This document shows positions 15,552-23,630 of a stretch of DNA of 36,232 nucleotides, piece after piece. Every line of letters starts with the position of its first letter. Position 1 is the first letter of the stretch. The stretch lies in contig NZ_VLKJ01000020.1 in assembly GCF_007830315.1 (NCBI RefSeq), positions 1 to 36,232 of the forward strand, in the 5' to 3' direction. A model generated the notes under the pieces. The model was not told the origin of the DNA. It did no database searches and saw only the letters and a list, made by a program, of their open reading frames with translations. This stretch comes from Novosphingobium taihuense (GTDB lineage: Bacteria; Pseudomonadota; Alphaproteobacteria; Sphingomonadales; Sphingomonadaceae). Both the position numbers and the translations under genes were made by a program.

Positions 15552-18221
15552 TTACTTCTTCTTCGCGTTTTGCCAGTCGGTCAGGCCCTTGATGAACTGC
15601 GGGCGGGTGCGGGCCTTTTCGGTCAGCGTGCCGATCACGCGGTCCACCGGGCGGGCGGCTTCGGCGGGGACCGTGGCCTTGAACGCCTTGAGCTTCTCGA
15701 TCATCGCCGGATCGTTCGATTGCCCGCCGAGGCTGGCGATGAACGTGACGCGGCTCTGCGCATCGACCAGCGATTCGATCTTGGCGCGGTTGGCCAGCGC
15801 GAAGTCGTAGGTCTCGTCCGAGTGCAGGCCCGCCGAGGCGACGATCATTGCCGCGCTGGTGGTCTTGCCCGGCGCATCGGTCAGCGCAAGCTCACGCGCT
15901 GCCTTGGCGAGCGAGGCGTCTGCGGGGCGGCCCAGCAGGGTGTAGAGGAACTGGCGTTCCACCGCGCTGTTGCTGGCCGCGGCCATGCCCTTGATCGCGT
16001 CCCAATCGGCCTTCGTCGCGTTACGGGCGACGATGTTGAGCCAGGTCGTCTTGAGCGGACCGTCCAATGCCTTGGGGTTGCTGGCGAGCATGGCGAAGCG
16101 GCGGCGCGCTTCGGCCACGACGTCGGCATCGCCCATGGTGCCGAAGCCTGCGATCAGCGTCGAGCGCAGGTCGGCGTCACGCAGCGGCTCATCAGCCTTG
16201 GGCTCGAAGCCCAGCGCCATGAGGCGCGGCTTGTAGGTGCCCGCAACCTTGCCATAGAGCTTCTTCTGTGCGGCAGGGTCCTTGTCGAGCACGCGCCATG
16301 CGCCGACGAAATCGCCGAAAGCATTGGCGAGGACGACGGGATTGGCATTGCCGGGGATCGCCGCCAGCAGATCGAACGAGGGAGCATAGGGCTGGTAGCC
16401 GCTGGCCGAGAGCGCGAGGTTGTCGGCAATCAAGCCCATCTGGTCGACCGGCTGCAGGCTCGGCATAGCCTTCTTAAGCGAGGTCAGCATCTGCGGGGTG
16501 TAGAGCGAGCGGTAGTAGCCGAGCTGGCCTGCGTTGATCACGATCGGGCCGCAGCCGTTGACGGTGACGGTCGCCTTCCCGCCATCAAGGATCGTGCGCA
16601 CCGGCTCACCAGCGCCTGCCGAGACGATCAGCGGCACCTTCCACTGCTGCGGCTTGGCGGCGACTTCTGCCTGACGGTCGACGCTGAACTCGCTCTGTTC
16701 GAGGTTCAGCGTGGCCATGCCCTTCTTGCAGGTCATGCCCGTAACCTTGACCAGCGGAATGCCAGGCTTGGTGGTGAAATCGGTGGCGATGGCGGTCAGG
16801 CCGGGGGCGCCAGCCTTTTCGATTGCCTGCCACAGGTCCTTGGAACGGGTGTTGCCGAACTTGTGATCGCGCATGTAGGCGCGCAGGCCGTCGCGCCACA
16901 CCGTCTCGCCCGCGAAGGATTCGAGCATCGAGATGACCGCTTCACCCTTCTGGTAGGTGATCGCATCAAAGGCCTGGTTGGTCTCGTCGACGGTCTTGAT
17001 CTCCTGCACGATCGGGTGCGTGGTCTTGAAGCCATCAAGACCCATCGCCGCATCGCGCCCGTTCACGCGCTCGAGCAGTGGGAACCAGTCGGGGTGGAAA
17101 TGCGCAGTGGCCTTGGTTTCCATCCAGCTGGCGAAGCCCTCGTTCAGCCAGAGGTCTTCCCACCACGCCATGGTCACGAGGTTGCCGAACCACTGGTGCG
17201 CCACTTCGTGGGCCTGCGTGGTGACGATGTTCTGGCGGGCTGCCGCGCTGGTGATGGCCGGATCGTTGAGCAGGATGCGCTCGAACGTAAGGATCGCGCC
17301 CCAGTTTTCCATCGCCGAGAAGAACTGCGACTGGCCGGGGGCCGCCACGTTGTCGATCTTGGGCAGCGGGTAGGGCTGGCCGAAGTATTCGGAGTAGTAG
17401 GGGATCAGCGGGGCGAGTTCATCAAGCGCGAAGCGGGCCTGTTCGCCGCTGCCCTTGGGTGCGACGATGCCGGCCTGGACGCCGGGAGCCGCTTCCTTGC
17501 TCATGCGCTCCCAGTCACCGAGGCCGAAGAACAGCAGGTAGGACGACATCTTGGGGCTGGTGCCGAAGGTCACTCGCTTCATGCCATTTGCGAGCGGCTC
17601 TTCCTTGGCGATCGGCATGTTGCTGATGGCCATCTGCGAAGCAGGAACGGTGGCGGAAAGGTCAAAGGTCGCCTTGTAGATCGGCTCGTCGAACATCGGC
17701 GCAAAGCGGCGGGCATCGGGCGCTTCGAACTGGGTGAACAGGCCGCGCACGTCCTTGCCGGTGACCTTGTCAGGGTAATCGAGCGCGAAGAGGCCGTTGG
17801 CCTGCGTGTTGATGATCCCCGAATAGCTGGTGTCGAGGCGGTACTTGCCGGGCTTCAGCGGCGTTGCAGCCGTAAAGGTCGCGGTCTGGCTCTTGGCGTC
17901 CATCGCCACGGTGACGGGCATGGCCGCGCCGCCTTCGGGCGTGAGCGTGGCGCTGCCGATCTTGAGATCGAGCGCGTGGAGCGTCAACGCCGGGGTCGCC
18001 TCGGTCACTTCGAGATCGACCGAGGAGGTGCCGGTGAAGGTCAGCGCCTTGGCATCGGGGGAGATCGCGATGGTGTAGTGCGAGGGATGCGCGACGCGTG
18101 GCAGGTCGGTGTGGACGCCAGCGGCAGCGGAAGGATTGAGCGGCGCCTGCTGTGCGATGGCCGACGGAGCGGCGATGGCAATCGAAAGCGCAAGTGCCGA
18201 AACAAATGAAATGGTACGCAT
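15552..18221 (-). CDS. M1 family metallo-aminopeptidase, secreted
   Basis: 889 residues from the ATG at 18221. A signal peptide spans about 1-23 (cleavage before QQAPLN), so the enzyme acts in the periplasm. The exopeptidase motif appears as SAMEN at 302-306 (GAMEN in most members), followed by the zinc site HEVAH at 338-342 and the third ligand E361 in WLNEGFASWME. The C-terminal ERAP1-like helical domain extends to the end. The family removes N-terminal residues from peptides. A TTG 24 bases upstream was rejected because the ATG begins a standard signal peptide and has GGGGAG ahead of it. It is transcribed alone, with composite repeats just past its stop. Confidence 0.94.
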   Translation of the reverse strand: MRTISFVSALALSIAIAAPSAIAQQAPLNPSAAAGVHTDLPRVAHPSHYTIAISPDAKALTFTGTSSVDLEVTEATPALTLHALDLKIGSATLTPEGGAAMPVTVAMDAKSQTATFTAATPLKPGKYRLDTSYSGIINTQANGLFALDYPDKVTGKDVRGLFTQFEAPDARRFAPMFDEPIYKATFDLSATVPASQMAISNMPIAKEEPLANGMKRVTFGTSPKMSSYLLFFGLGDWERMSKEAAPGVQAGIVAPKGSGEQARFALDELAPLIPYYSEYFGQPYPLPKIDNVAAPGQSQFFSAMENWGAILTFERILLNDPAITSAAARQNIVTTQAHEVAHQWFGNLVTMAWWEDLWLNEGFASWMETKATAHFHPDWFPLLERVNGRDAAMGLDGFKTTHPIVQEIKTVDETNQAFDAITYQKGEAVISMLESFAGETVWRDGLRAYMRDHKFGNTRSKDLWQAIEKAGAPGLTAIATDFTTKPGIPLVKVTGMTCKKGMATLNLEQSEFSVDRQAEVAAKPQQWKVPLIVSAGAGEPVRTILDGGKATVTVNGCGPIVINAGQLGYYRSLYTPQMLTSLKKAMPSLQPVDQMGLIADNLALSASGYQPYAPSFDLLAAIPGNANPVVLANAFGDFVGAWRVLDKDPAAQKKLYGKVAGTYKPRLMALGFEPKADEPLRDADLRSTLIAGFGTMGDADVVAEARRRFAMLASNPKALDGPLKTTWLNIVARNATKADWDAIKGMAAASNSAVERQFLYTLLGRPADASLAKAARELALTDAPGKTTSAAMIVASAGLHSDETYDFALANRAKIESLVDAQSRVTFIASLGGQSNDPAMIEKLKAFKATVPAEAARPVDRVIGTLTEKARTRPQFIKGLTDWQNAKKK

Positions 18222-18253
18222 GCCGACTGTGACTCCCCGGCGCAATGAAGATT

Positions 18254-18269
18254 GGTTGCACTAGCAACC
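18254..18269. other. Short perfect hairpin upstream of the M1 peptidase gene
   Basis: GGTTGC-ACTA-GCAACC forms a 6-bp perfect stem with a 4-base loop, 33 bases before the peptidase ATG and about 90 bases past the kinase stop on the same strand. It could be a leader structure, an operator, or a weak transcript end for the kinase operon. There is no T tract. Confidence 0.3.
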
Positions 18270-18357
18270 GGTCGTCGCTCGCGCGACTCCTTTCGACGAA
18301 CGGCATAACCGCGCCGATCAATGTCGGTTGACTAATGTCCTCCGGATGACCGGTCGC

Positions 18358-19752
18358 TTAACCAAGCGGAAGCCGCACGGTGGCATCAAGGCCAGTGATC
18401 CGGCCATCGCCGCCGCGCCGATTGGCCAGCGTCAGCGTGCCTCCGTGCTGGTCGGCGATGGCGCGGGCCAGGGTCAGGCCGAGGCCGGTGCCGCCGGTGC
18501 CGCTGTTGCGCGAGGCATCGAGCCGGGTGAAAGGCTCCATCATCCGCGCAATCTCGTTCTCGGGAATGCCGGGGCCATCGTCCTCGATGCGCAAGACGGC
18601 GGTGCGGCCTTCCTTTGCCAGCGTGACCCGCGCCCGCTCGCCATAGCGCAGCGCGTTGGAGACGAGGTTGCGCAAGGCGCGGCGCATCCACGTGGCACGA
18701 ACGGGCAGAACGACGCGGTCGGTATCGCCGAGTTCCACAGGCTCGCCCATGTCCTCGAATTCGCCGATCACGTCGGCAACAAGGGCGGAAAGTTCGGTTG
18801 GTTCGACCGGATCGGATGGGCGACCCACCCGAGCGAGCGACAGGATGTCGTCGAGTGAGCGGTTGATGTCCTCGATCGTGGCAGCCATGCGTCCGCGCTC
18901 GACATCGTCCTCGACCGCCTCGATGCGGACTCGCAGGGCGGCGAGCGGCGTTTTCAGGTCATGCCCGATCGCGCCGAGCATCACGTCCTTTTCATCAAGC
19001 ATCGCGGCGATGCGCGCTTCCATCGCGTTGTGGGCAATGATGAGGCCCTGAATGTCCTCGGGCCCGTCGGGCTGGAGTTGGCCATCGAGCGCGCGATTGC
19101 CGGCGAAATCCTCGACACGGCGGGTGAGCGCCTTGAGCGGCCGGGCCATGCGGCGCAGGATCAGAGCCATCGCGCCGACCAGCACGAAATAGAGCACGAT
19201 GGTCTGGCCGACCAGCGGGGCCAGCACCCGCAACTCGCCACCTTCTGAGAAGACGCGGGTGGAAAGCCATTGCCCGGATGACTGGCGGACCGAGGCGATC
19301 ACCAGACGGGGCATGGGTTCGCGCGAAATGGCGGCCAGTTCACGACGATGGCGCTGCATGAATTGCAGGCTGGGCCGGTCAGTCAGGGGATTGCGTTCGA
19401 AGACGATCACCTCCGCCGCGTCAAAGCCCTGCGCGTTCAGAACTTCAGCGAGTTCGTGCTCCACACGAGGGAGACGCGCTTCATCGGGCCGCTGGAGAGA
19501 TTGGCTGGTGCGTTCGAGGCGGAACGGCGGGGGTAGCGGGCGCTCATCATCGTCACGGTGGCGGCGGCGTTCGCTGGGCATAGGCCCCAACAAACGGAAG
19601 GCGGCAGAACTGACCATGCCAGATTCGCGCCGGTGGCTCTGCTCCTTCCAGATCAGCACTGCCGAAATTGTCTGCGCGACCAGCAATGCCAGCGCGATGG
19701 CGAGGAGGACCTGACCCTGAAGGCTGCGCGGCCAGAGACGGAGATCTCTCAC
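18358..19752 (-). CDS. Sensor histidine kinase (EnvZ-like) of the EF-hand operon
   Basis: 464 residues from a GTG start at 19752. Transmembrane segments lie at about 12-34 and 179-200, enclosing a periplasmic domain of some 140 residues with an unusual charged and Pro-rich stretch (RRRHRDDDERPLPPPF). Then come a HAMP linker, the phosphorylated H264 in GAIGHDLKTPLAALR, the N box ALRNLVSNALRYG, and G boxes DDGPGIP and GTGGTGLGL. It autophosphorylates and passes phosphate to the response regulator encoded 6 bases upstream. Being third after an EF-hand gene hints that it senses divalent cations or envelope state; that is inference. Confidence 0.93.
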   Translation of the reverse strand: MRDLRLWPRSLQGQVLLAIALALLVAQTISAVLIWKEQSHRRESGMVSSAAFRLLGPMPSERRRHRDDDERPLPPPFRLERTSQSLQRPDEARLPRVEHELAEVLNAQGFDAAEVIVFERNPLTDRPSLQFMQRHRRELAAISREPMPRLVIASVRQSSGQWLSTRVFSEGGELRVLAPLVGQTIVLYFVLVGAMALILRRMARPLKALTRRVEDFAGNRALDGQLQPDGPEDIQGLIIAHNAMEARIAAMLDEKDVMLGAIGHDLKTPLAALRVRIEAVEDDVERGRMAATIEDINRSLDDILSLARVGRPSDPVEPTELSALVADVIGEFEDMGEPVELGDTDRVVLPVRATWMRRALRNLVSNALRYGERARVTLAKEGRTAVLRIEDDGPGIPENEIARMMEPFTRLDASRNSGTGGTGLGLTLARAIADQHGGTLTLANRRGGDGRITGLDATVRLPLG

Positions 19753-19758
19753 CTTCCG

Positions 19759-20496
19759 TCAGGCTTCTTCATGGGTGGGCGCGCGCTTGCGCACTTCGGC
19801 GGCGAGCATGTAGCCACCACCCCACACCGTCTGGATCAACTGGGGGTTGCGGTTGTCGATTTCCACCTTGCGGCGCAGGCGCGAGATCTGGTTGTCGACC
19901 GCGCGATCGAACAGGTGAGCCTCGCGGCCCTGCACCATGTCGAGCAGGCGGTCACGATCGAGCACCTGCCGGGGATGGTCGAGGAAGGCCATGAGCAGGC
20001 GGAATTCCGCCGAGGAAATGGCGACGACCGCGCCTTCGCGGTCAATCAGGCGGCGCTTCAATGGATCGAGGCGCCAGCCTTCGAATTCATAGATCACCGC
20101 GTCGGAAACTTCGCTCGACTGCTTGGTGGCGCGGCGCAGGACCGAGCGAATGCGGGCAACCAGTTCGCGCGGATCGAACGGCTTTACCACGTAGTCGTCG
20201 GCGCCGATCTCGAGCCCGACGATGCGGTCGGTCGATTCGCCCTTGGCGGTGATGAAGATGACTGGCAGGCGCTTGGCCTCGACCAGATGGCGGCAGAGCG
20301 ACAGGCCATCTTCACCGGGCATCATGATGTCGAGCAACACGAGATCGCAGCCTGCCTCGAGCAGACGGCTGCGGGCTTCGGCAGCGGTGCCGGCCTGGGT
20401 TACGACAAACCCCTGCCGGACAAGGTAGTCCGCCAGGGGTTCGCGCAAAGCTGGTTCGTCATCGACCAGGAGCAGTCGGATCGGAGCTTCGTTCAT
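19759..20496 (-). CDS. OmpR-family response regulator of the EF-hand operon
   Basis: 245 residues. The receiver domain has acidic residues D12 and D13, phosphoacceptor D56 in LVLLDIMMP, T83 and K105 (VVKPFD). The C-terminal winged-helix DNA-binding domain ends in QTVWGGGYML. It starts 6 bases after the EF-hand gene stop and is followed 6 bases later by the kinase, so the three form one operon. OmpR-family proteins bind tandem half-sites about one helical turn apart. Two TTGTCGC copies with exactly that spacing lie upstream of the operon, suggesting autoregulation. Confidence 0.95.
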   Translation of the reverse strand: MNEAPIRLLLVDDEPALREPLADYLVRQGFVVTQAGTAAEARSRLLEAGCDLVLLDIMMPGEDGLSLCRHLVEAKRLPVIFITAKGESTDRIVGLEIGADDYVVKPFDPRELVARIRSVLRRATKQSSEVSDAVIYEFEGWRLDPLKRRLIDREGAVVAISSAEFRLLMAFLDHPRQVLDRDRLLDMVQGREAHLFDRAVDNQISRLRRKVEIDNRNPQLIQTVWGGGYMLAAEVRKRAPTHEEA

Positions 20497-20502
20497 CGTG
20501 GA

Positions 20503-21114
20503 TCAGTTAGCCGGAGGCGGGGGCGGAGGTCCATCACCCATCGCTCCCATGTGACCGGCGTGCGGGCCCTTCATCTTGCCCATCATCGCCTTCATCGAAG
20601 CGCGACGTTCTTCCGGCGTGATCTTGCCGTCCTTGTTGGCGTCAGCCATGTCGAAGTGCGCCTTCACGCCAGCATCGAATTCGGCCCGGGTGACTGTGCC
20701 GTCCTTGTTGGCATCGGCCATCATGGCCATGTGGCCACCCATCATCATGCCGCGCATGCCGCCATGACCACGGCCATGACGACCCTTGCGTTCACCGGCC
20801 TGACCTTCGTGGCCCTTCATCTGCTGGTGATGAGCGATAAACTCGGCCTGGCTGATCGAACCGTTCTTGTCGGTATCGATCACGGCGAACTTCTCGGCCC
20901 ACTTGGCACTCTTGTCAGCCTGATCCAGCTTGCCGTCCTTGTTGACGTCGAGCTTGGTCCACATTTCGTCGGACTTGGCCTTGGCTTCGGCCCAGGTGAT
21001 CGTCTTGTCGCCATCGGCGTCCATCTTCTGCGCAAAGGCAGGCGATGCGGCGTAGAGCGCCATCGAGGCCGTTGCCGTTACAGCGGCAAGCGCTGCAATC
21101 TGGAATTTCTTCAT
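20503..21114 (-). CDS. Periplasmic EF-hand protein with five calcium loops and a His/Met-rich linker
   Basis: 203 residues from the ATG at 21114. The signal peptide spans 1-28 (cleavage after AFA). Five 12-residue EF loops are visible: 32-43 (DADGDKTITWAE), 56-67, 80-91, 134-145 and 158-169, each with acidic or Asn residues at loop positions 1, 3 and 5. Loop 2 ends in Asp instead of Glu. Residues 95-132 form a linker rich in His, Met, Gly and Arg (HHQQMKGHEG, MMMGGHMAMM), which could bind copper or another soft metal. The C-terminus ends in a six-proline run. It is first in the operon ahead of the response regulator and kinase. A longer open frame to 21252 has no signal peptide and was not used. 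Confidence 0.9.
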   Translation of the reverse strand: MKKFQIAALAAVTATASMALYAASPAFAQKMDADGDKTITWAEAKAKSDEMWTKLDVNKDGKLDQADKSAKWAEKFAVIDTDKNGSISQAEFIAHHQQMKGHEGQAGERKGRHGRGHGGMRGMMMGGHMAMMADANKDGTVTRAEFDAGVKAHFDMADANKDGKITPEERRASMKAMMGKMKGPHAGHMGAMGDGPPPPPPAN

Positions 21115-21253
21115 CGTGGTGCTCCGTAAGCAGGAGAGAGGGAGGAGACTGCGGCCACCGGCACTTCGGCAAGGAGAGGGGGAGGGAAGACCTTGCCCAG
21201 GGGGGACTGAACGCCGGCGACCGCAGTTCCTATGGCTCCTATCTAGGCGCACC

Positions 21254-21303
21254 TTGTCGCGGGACTATGCCGCACAGGAGGGTTTATTGTCGCAATTTGT
21301 CGC
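21254..21303. promoter_or_regulatory. Three TTGTCGC repeats upstream of the EF-hand/two-component operon
   Basis: TTGTCGC occurs at 21254-21260, 21287-21293 and 21297-21303 in the same orientation. The last two are exactly 10 bp apart, the usual geometry for two OmpR-family monomers on one face of DNA, and the first is 33 bp from the second, about three turns. They lie 140-190 bases upstream of the EF-hand start on the minus strand, so they fit an autoregulatory site. The remainder of the 21115-21342 gap shows no gene. Confidence 0.55.
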
Positions 21304-21342
21304 GAAGGGCGGCCTGCATTCATCCGGACGCAAGCCGGCGGG

Positions 21343-21711
21343 TCATCCCATCACGAAAGCGTTGAGCTTGTTGCCATCGGGATCGCGGAAGTAACCCGCG
21401 TAAAACCCGCCGCCGCGCAGGCCGGGCGCGCCTTCGCAAGTTCCGCCATTGGCAAGGGCGATGGCGTGGAGCCTGTCCACCTGATCCTTGTCCTTCGCTT
21501 CGAGCGCCACCATCACCCCGTTGCCGACGGTGGCTGGCTGGCCGTCGAAGGGCGCCATTGCGCCAATGCCCGCCCCTCCACCGGGGGCACCCCAGGCAAT
21601 GCCGGTTTCGAATTCCATCATCCTGCCCACGCCCATCTCGGCGGCAATCGCATCATAGAATTTCGCCGCCCGGGCGAGATCACTGGTTCCGACGGTGACG
21701 TATCCGATCAT
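21343..21711 (-). CDS. VOC superfamily (glyoxalase-like) protein
   Basis: 122 residues forming one vicinal-oxygen-chelate module: YVTVGTSDLARAAKFYDAI at the start and GGFYAGYFRDPDGNKLNAF at the end, with the paired beta-alpha-beta-beta-beta pattern between. A homodimer would be expected. The position after DPDGNKL where metal-binding members often have Glu is N117, and the usual N-terminal His is replaced, so it may not be a metal enzyme; binding or resistance roles are as likely as catalysis. It lies upstream of the EF-hand operon on the same strand but more than 200 bases away, so it is probably separate. Confidence 0.85.
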   Translation of the reverse strand: MIGYVTVGTSDLARAAKFYDAIAAEMGVGRMMEFETGIAWGAPGGGAGIGAMAPFDGQPATVGNGVMVALEAKDKDQVDRLHAIALANGGTCEGAPGLRGGGFYAGYFRDPDGNKLNAFVMG

Positions 21712-21768
21712 GGCATTGCTCCTTGTCTGCGATTCGATAATCAGAACAATACGTGAACAAGAGTGCCA

Positions 21769-23574
21769 TCACAAGGGCGCGCAGGCGGCGTCCAGCCATG
21801 CGAGATCGTCACCAGAAAGCTGCGGCGCGAGCACCGTGCGAACCTTCGCGTGATAGGCATCGAGCCAGTCGCGCTCTTCGCCCGAGAGCAGCGTCACGTC
21901 GATCAGGTCACGCGCAATGGGCGCGAAAGTGAGCGTTTCGAAACCATAGAATTCACCTTCCGCGCCGCTGATGTCGCGCCGTTCGACCAGCACGAGGTTC
22001 TCGATGCGGATGCCGTATTCGCCGGTCTTGTAATAGCCGGGCTCATTCGAGAGGATCATCCCCGGCATCAATGGCTGGCCGGTGCCTGCCTGCCCGCCGC
22101 TGGCCTTGGCGATGCGCTGCGGGCCTTCATGAACGGCAAGGAAGCTGCCGACGCCGTGACCGGTGCCATGCGCGTAGTCCAGGCCCGCCGACCACAGGTA
22201 CTGCCGGGCGAAGCTGTCGAGCTGGCTACCTGCCGTGCCCTTGGGGAACACGGCCCGCGCCAGCGCGATGTGCCCCTTGAGCACGCGGGTGAAGCGGTCC
22301 TTGACCTCGGCATGCGGCGCATCGGGGCCGACCCAGACGGTGCGGGTAATGTCGGTCGTGCCATCGACGTACTGGCCACCGGAATCGACCAGATAGACGC
22401 TGTTGGGCTCGAGCGTGCGGCTCGTCTCCTCGCTCACCCGGTAGTGCACCACCGCACCGTTCGGCCCGGCGCCCGAGATCGTATCGAACGACAGGTCCTT
22501 GAGCAGCCCGCCCTCGGCGCGGAAGGCCTGCAGGCGATCGGCGGCGGTCAGTTCGGTGACCGTGCCCTTGGGCGCTTCGACTTCGATCCAGCGCAGGAAG
22601 CGGGCAATGGCCGCGCCGTCACGCGCCTGCGCGGCGCGATGCCCGGCCTGCTCGACCGGGTTCTTGATTGCCTTGGGCAGGACGACCGGATCAGTTATTG
22701 CCACGACATGCGCGCCTGCGCCTTCAAGTGCCTGAAACACGGCGGCCACCGCGCGCTCGGGATCGGCGGCAACCTTCTTGCCCGCGAGCGCCTGCAGCGC
22801 AGGCACAAAAGCTTCGCGCGGGCTGACTCGCACCGCATTGCCGAGGTGTGCGGTCAGTTCGGGCGTCACCTTCTCGGGCGCGATGAACAGGTCTGCCGTG
22901 CCATCGGCATTGGCAATCACGAAGGACAGCGCCACCGGGGTCCGGTCAACGTCAGCACCGCGAATGTTGAGCAGCCAGGCGACGGAATCGAGCGCGGTGA
23001 TGACCGCGGCGTCCAGCCCTTGCGAGGTCAGCCACTCCGCCACTTCCGCACGCTTTTCAGTGGCGGACTTGCCTGCGTGTTCGGTCGCATGAGGCACTGC
23101 CTTGGCAAGCGATGGAGCGGGCTGGTCCTGCCAGACCGCGTCCAGCGGATTGCTGGCCACGGCCACCAGCGTTGCACCACGGGCCTCAAGCGCCTCTGCC
23201 ACGCCTTGTGCCCAGCCCTTTGAATGGAGCCATGCATCATAGCCGATCCGCGCGCCCTGCGGCGCGTTTTGGCTGAGCCATTCGGCCACGCTCGTCTGCG
23301 GGACCGACTGGTACGACCACAGCTTGCCATCCACCTGATCGCGGACCTGCAGGGTATAGCGCCCGTCGACGAAGATCGCGGCCTCGTTGGCGAGCACCAC
23401 CGCCGTGCCGGCAGAGCCGCCGAAGCCCGTCAACCACTCCAGCCGCTGGGCATAGGCGCCGACATATTCGCTCATGTGCTCATCGGAAATCGGGATGACG
23501 AAGCCGTCGAGGCCATCCTTGACCAGCTGCTTGCGCAAGGCGTCGAGGCGGGCTTCATGAGTGTGCATCAGCAT
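21769..23574 (-). CDS. Xaa-Pro aminopeptidase (M24B, aminopeptidase P family)
   Basis: 601 residues: two creatinase-like N-terminal domains, then the pita-bread catalytic domain. Expected dinuclear metal ligands are all visible: D397 (YLVDSGGQY), D408 (DITRT), H473 (HGTGHGVGSF), E511 (SNEPGYY) and E525 (RIENLVLV). The enzyme removes an N-terminal residue that precedes proline. It has no signal peptide, so it is cytoplasmic. The length matches the long three-domain eukaryote-like form rather than the ~440-residue E. coli PepP. An AGGA site precedes the ATG at 23574. It is divergent from oligopeptidase B with 56 bases between starts, so the promoters may be coordinated. Confidence 0.94.
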   Translation of the reverse strand: MLMHTHEARLDALRKQLVKDGLDGFVIPISDEHMSEYVGAYAQRLEWLTGFGGSAGTAVVLANEAAIFVDGRYTLQVRDQVDGKLWSYQSVPQTSVAEWLSQNAPQGARIGYDAWLHSKGWAQGVAEALEARGATLVAVASNPLDAVWQDQPAPSLAKAVPHATEHAGKSATEKRAEVAEWLTSQGLDAAVITALDSVAWLLNIRGADVDRTPVALSFVIANADGTADLFIAPEKVTPELTAHLGNAVRVSPREAFVPALQALAGKKVAADPERAVAAVFQALEGAGAHVVAITDPVVLPKAIKNPVEQAGHRAAQARDGAAIARFLRWIEVEAPKGTVTELTAADRLQAFRAEGGLLKDLSFDTISGAGPNGAVVHYRVSEETSRTLEPNSVYLVDSGGQYVDGTTDITRTVWVGPDAPHAEVKDRFTRVLKGHIALARAVFPKGTAGSQLDSFARQYLWSAGLDYAHGTGHGVGSFLAVHEGPQRIAKASGGQAGTGQPLMPGMILSNEPGYYKTGEYGIRIENLVLVERRDISGAEGEFYGFETLTFAPIARDLIDVTLLSGEERDWLDAYHAKVRTVLAPQLSGDDLAWLDAACAPL

Positions 23575-23630
23575 GGGAATGGTCCTGAATGTGGGTGGCC
23601 CGCCTTGCGGGCATCATGCGCGCAACATAG

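Noticed and set aside
15480..18209. A 909-codon open frame opposite the M1 peptidase
   Set aside because: It is a high-GC antisense shadow: low complexity, rich in Arg, Gly and His, no recognisable motif, while the opposite strand encodes a complete M1 enzyme with signal peptide and zinc site.
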